Source: JBGTFE01 sp036403235
Lineage (GTDB): Bacteria > Acidobacteriota > Blastocatellia > Pyrinomonadales > Pyrinomonadaceae
Assembly: GCA_036403235.1 (NCBI GenBank)
Contig: DASWRI010000019.1
Coordinates: 1-12,175, forward strand
DNA: 12,175 nt
Direction of reading: 5' to 3'
How positions within the stretch are numbered: the stretch's first letter is position 1; each line of letters starts with the position of its first letter. The position numbers and the translations under genes were made by a program. This document shows positions 10,718 through 12,175 of the stretch, in pieces. Below the pieces are notes generated by a model. The model worked only from the letters and a program-made list of their open reading frames with translations. It ran no database searches and was not told the origin of the DNA.

Positions 10718-12175
10718 TTAGTTGTCATTGATGAGGTCGTCGACCGTAACGGATTTCTTCTGAGCGGGCGGCGTTTTTGCGGCTACCGGAGCCGGTTTTT
10801 TAACCGGCGGCGCAATGACAGGCTTGTTTTTAAGTACCGGCGAAGTGCTGACCGATGTTTGAACTACTTCCGGTGACGTTGAAGCCACCGGATTTGTTTC
10901 GGGTGTCGTTTCAGCGTTTGGCTTAACCGCCGATTCGACCGTCAAAGCCGGTGTGTTCGCGGCGTTCGGCGCGCTCTTTTCGCTCGCAGATACGGCTTGA
11001 TTCGATTGATTCGGCTTTGACAACACAAAAGTCCAGACTCCGAAGGCCGCGCCGCCGACGAAAATCAAAATCGCCGCCGCGGCAGCCATCCGCCGCATAA
11101 AATTTCCGTTTTTCTGCGGCTCGGCAAACATATTCGTAAATTCGGCGTCCGCGCCCGCTTCCGGTGCCGCGCTGCTGTAAGCAACGACATCGGGCGCATG
11201 ATGCTCGGGCTCGGGAATTTGCAGATAAAATTCTTCAGGCGCTTCGGATTGCCCCGGAGATTCATTATTGCTCAAGCCTTCGACTTCTATTTCCAACGGA
11301 AAATCTTTGACGCTCGGAAAGTCCTCGACGCCGGCCGGCTCATCTTTTAATTTTTGAGCTTCGGCCTCCAGCGCCTGTTGTTCAATCATTCCGGCTTGTT
11401 TCTTTTGTACGGCTTCGAGCTCCAGGCGTTTCTGGTCGATTAGACGGCGTTCCTGCTCGAGACGTTTTTGTTCGGCTTCAAGCTCCAATCTTTCCATCTC
11501 GATGTGCCGGCGTTCCTGCTCCAACTCGATTTGCTCGGCTAATTGAAGCTCGCGCGTGGCTTCTTCAGCTTCTCTCGCCGCCTGTTTTTTCGCTTCCTCG
11601 GCTTCGCGCTCTTTGATGCGCACTATCGCCGTTCGCAAAACCTGACGCATGATGACCGCCGAGCTAAAGCGATTTTCGCGCCTGATTTCCAATGCTCTGA
11701 GAACTACGTCGGAGACCTCGCGCGGAATGGAGGCGCGAAGCTTGTTCGGCGGCGGCAGCGGGTCGGCCTTGCTTTCGAGCAAATCGATTGAGCGTTCGAG
11801 CGCGTCAATCGGAAGCAGCGCCGTCAGCAGATGATAAAGCGTCGCGCCGACCGCGTAAATATCGCTTCGCGCATCGGCAGACTGTTCTAAAATCTTCTGC
11901 GCTTTTTCGTCGTAGCTGTTTGTAATGACTTTTCGGGAAGCCGGGTCGAGCTTTTCCCAAATCAACTCAAGCGGCAGATATTGCAGATTGGTCGCGTCAA
12001 AAGTCGTATTTCTGACTGTCGAAGTCGCTTTCGCATCCGTATTTCCGGCAATGCCGAAAGCCAGCAGCTTGATTTTTCCTTCGGAAGTTAATTTTATATT
12101 CTGCGGTTTTATATCGCAGTGAATAATTGGCGGGCTCAGAGCGTGCAGATAACTGAGCGCGTCGAGCAGCTGGTC
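10718..12175 (-). CDS. Membrane Hanks-type kinase paralogue, probable pseudokinase (partial, N-terminus beyond the window)
   Basis: The frame is open from 12175 to the TAA at 10718, giving 485 visible residues. It begins DQLLDALSYLHAL, which matches the other kinase near residue 126, so roughly 125 N-terminal residues are missing. The catalytic loop reads HCDIKPQN (visible 19-26) and the Mg-binding motif AFG (39-41, codon GCT at 12059-12061) instead of DFG. The P+1 region is LPLEL in place of SPIEQ. RSDIYAVGATLYHLL and ENRF are kept. Loss of the DFG Asp predicts little or no phosphotransfer. A long coiled coil (about 186-276) contains a near-duplicate 21-residue unit. One transmembrane helix (about 364-385) and a Pro/Thr/Ser-rich outer tail ending VTVDDLINDN follow. 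Like its paralogue it has a 31-residue spacer before RSD. It likely forms an operon with the TPR-TonB gene. The N-lobe cannot be checked here. Confidence 0.9.
   Translation of the reverse strand, partial: DQLLDALSYLHALSPPIIHCDIKPQNIKLTSEGKIKLLAFGIAGNTDAKATSTVRNTTFDATNLQYLPLELIWEKLDPASRKVITNSYDEKAQKILEQSADARSDIYAVGATLYHLLTALLPIDALERSIDLLESKADPLPPPNKLRASIPREVSDVVLRALEIRRENRFSSAVIMRQVLRTAIVRIKEREAEEAKKQAAREAEEATRELQLAEQIELEQERRHIEMERLELEAEQKRLEQERRLIDQKRLELEAVQKKQAGMIEQQALEAEAQKLKDEPAGVEDFPSVKDFPLEIEVEGLSNNESPGQSEAPEEFYLQIPEPEHHAPDVVAYSSAAPEAGADAEFTNMFAEPQKNGNFMRRMAAAAAILIFVGGAAFGVWTFVLSKPNQSNQAVSASEKSAPNAANTPALTVESAVKPNAETTPETNPVASTSPEVVQTSVSTSPVLKNKPVIAPPVKKPAPVAAKTPPAQKKSVTVDDLINDN

Overview
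The window reads as chromosomal DNA of a moderate-GC, Gram-negative-type bacterium. The best guess is Acidobacteriota, Blastocatellia/Pyrinomonadales-like. This rests on gene content: eukaryote-like Ser/Thr kinases paired with secreted TPR proteins, a TPR-TonB hybrid, and an RpiB/DeoC pair with N-terminal extensions. The phylum is inferred, not shown. No rRNA, tRNA, CRISPR array or transposase was found.

Region 1 (1-4377, mostly minus strand) is a housekeeping block in the classic order hpt, rplU (L21), rpmA (L27), obg, nadD, rsfS. obg, nadD and rsfS are joined by 4-nt ATGA overlaps. rplU has a good sigma70 promoter, and a strong terminator follows rpmA. The usual rpmA-obg continuity is broken by about 1 kb without a credible protein gene. 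That gap holds a cluster of DnaA-box-like sites in AT-rich DNA. It also holds what looks like an autonomous, highly structured ncRNA of about 520 nt, with its own promoter, a chain of at least ten hairpins (several GNRA-capped) and an intrinsic terminator.

Heptamer tandem repeats (STRR-like) are scattered through region 1 and its borders. One array is inserted in frame inside nadD. Another separates the rpmA Shine-Dalgarno sequence from its start codon, but folds into a hairpin that would bring the two back to normal spacing.

Region 2 (4412-6106, plus strand) holds an RpiB-family isomerase and a DeoC aldolase. Both carry N-terminal amphipathic helices like the encapsulation peptides of bacterial microcompartment cargo. 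The pair matches the 'sugar phosphate utilizing' microcompartment theme, but no shell gene lies in the window.

Region 3 (6224-12175, minus strand) holds two tandem modules, each a membrane Ser/Thr kinase followed by a secreted TPR protein. The first kinase looks active and is paired with a nine-TPR protein. The second, cut by the window end, has HCD and AFG in place of HRD and DFG, so it looks like a pseudokinase, and it is paired with a three-TPR/TonB-C protein. A frameshifted copy of the last ~65 nt of deoC lies between the modules, in the same position relative to the second TPR gene as the real deoC end has to the first. This suggests tandem duplication of a [deoC end-TPR-kinase] unit, followed by divergence.
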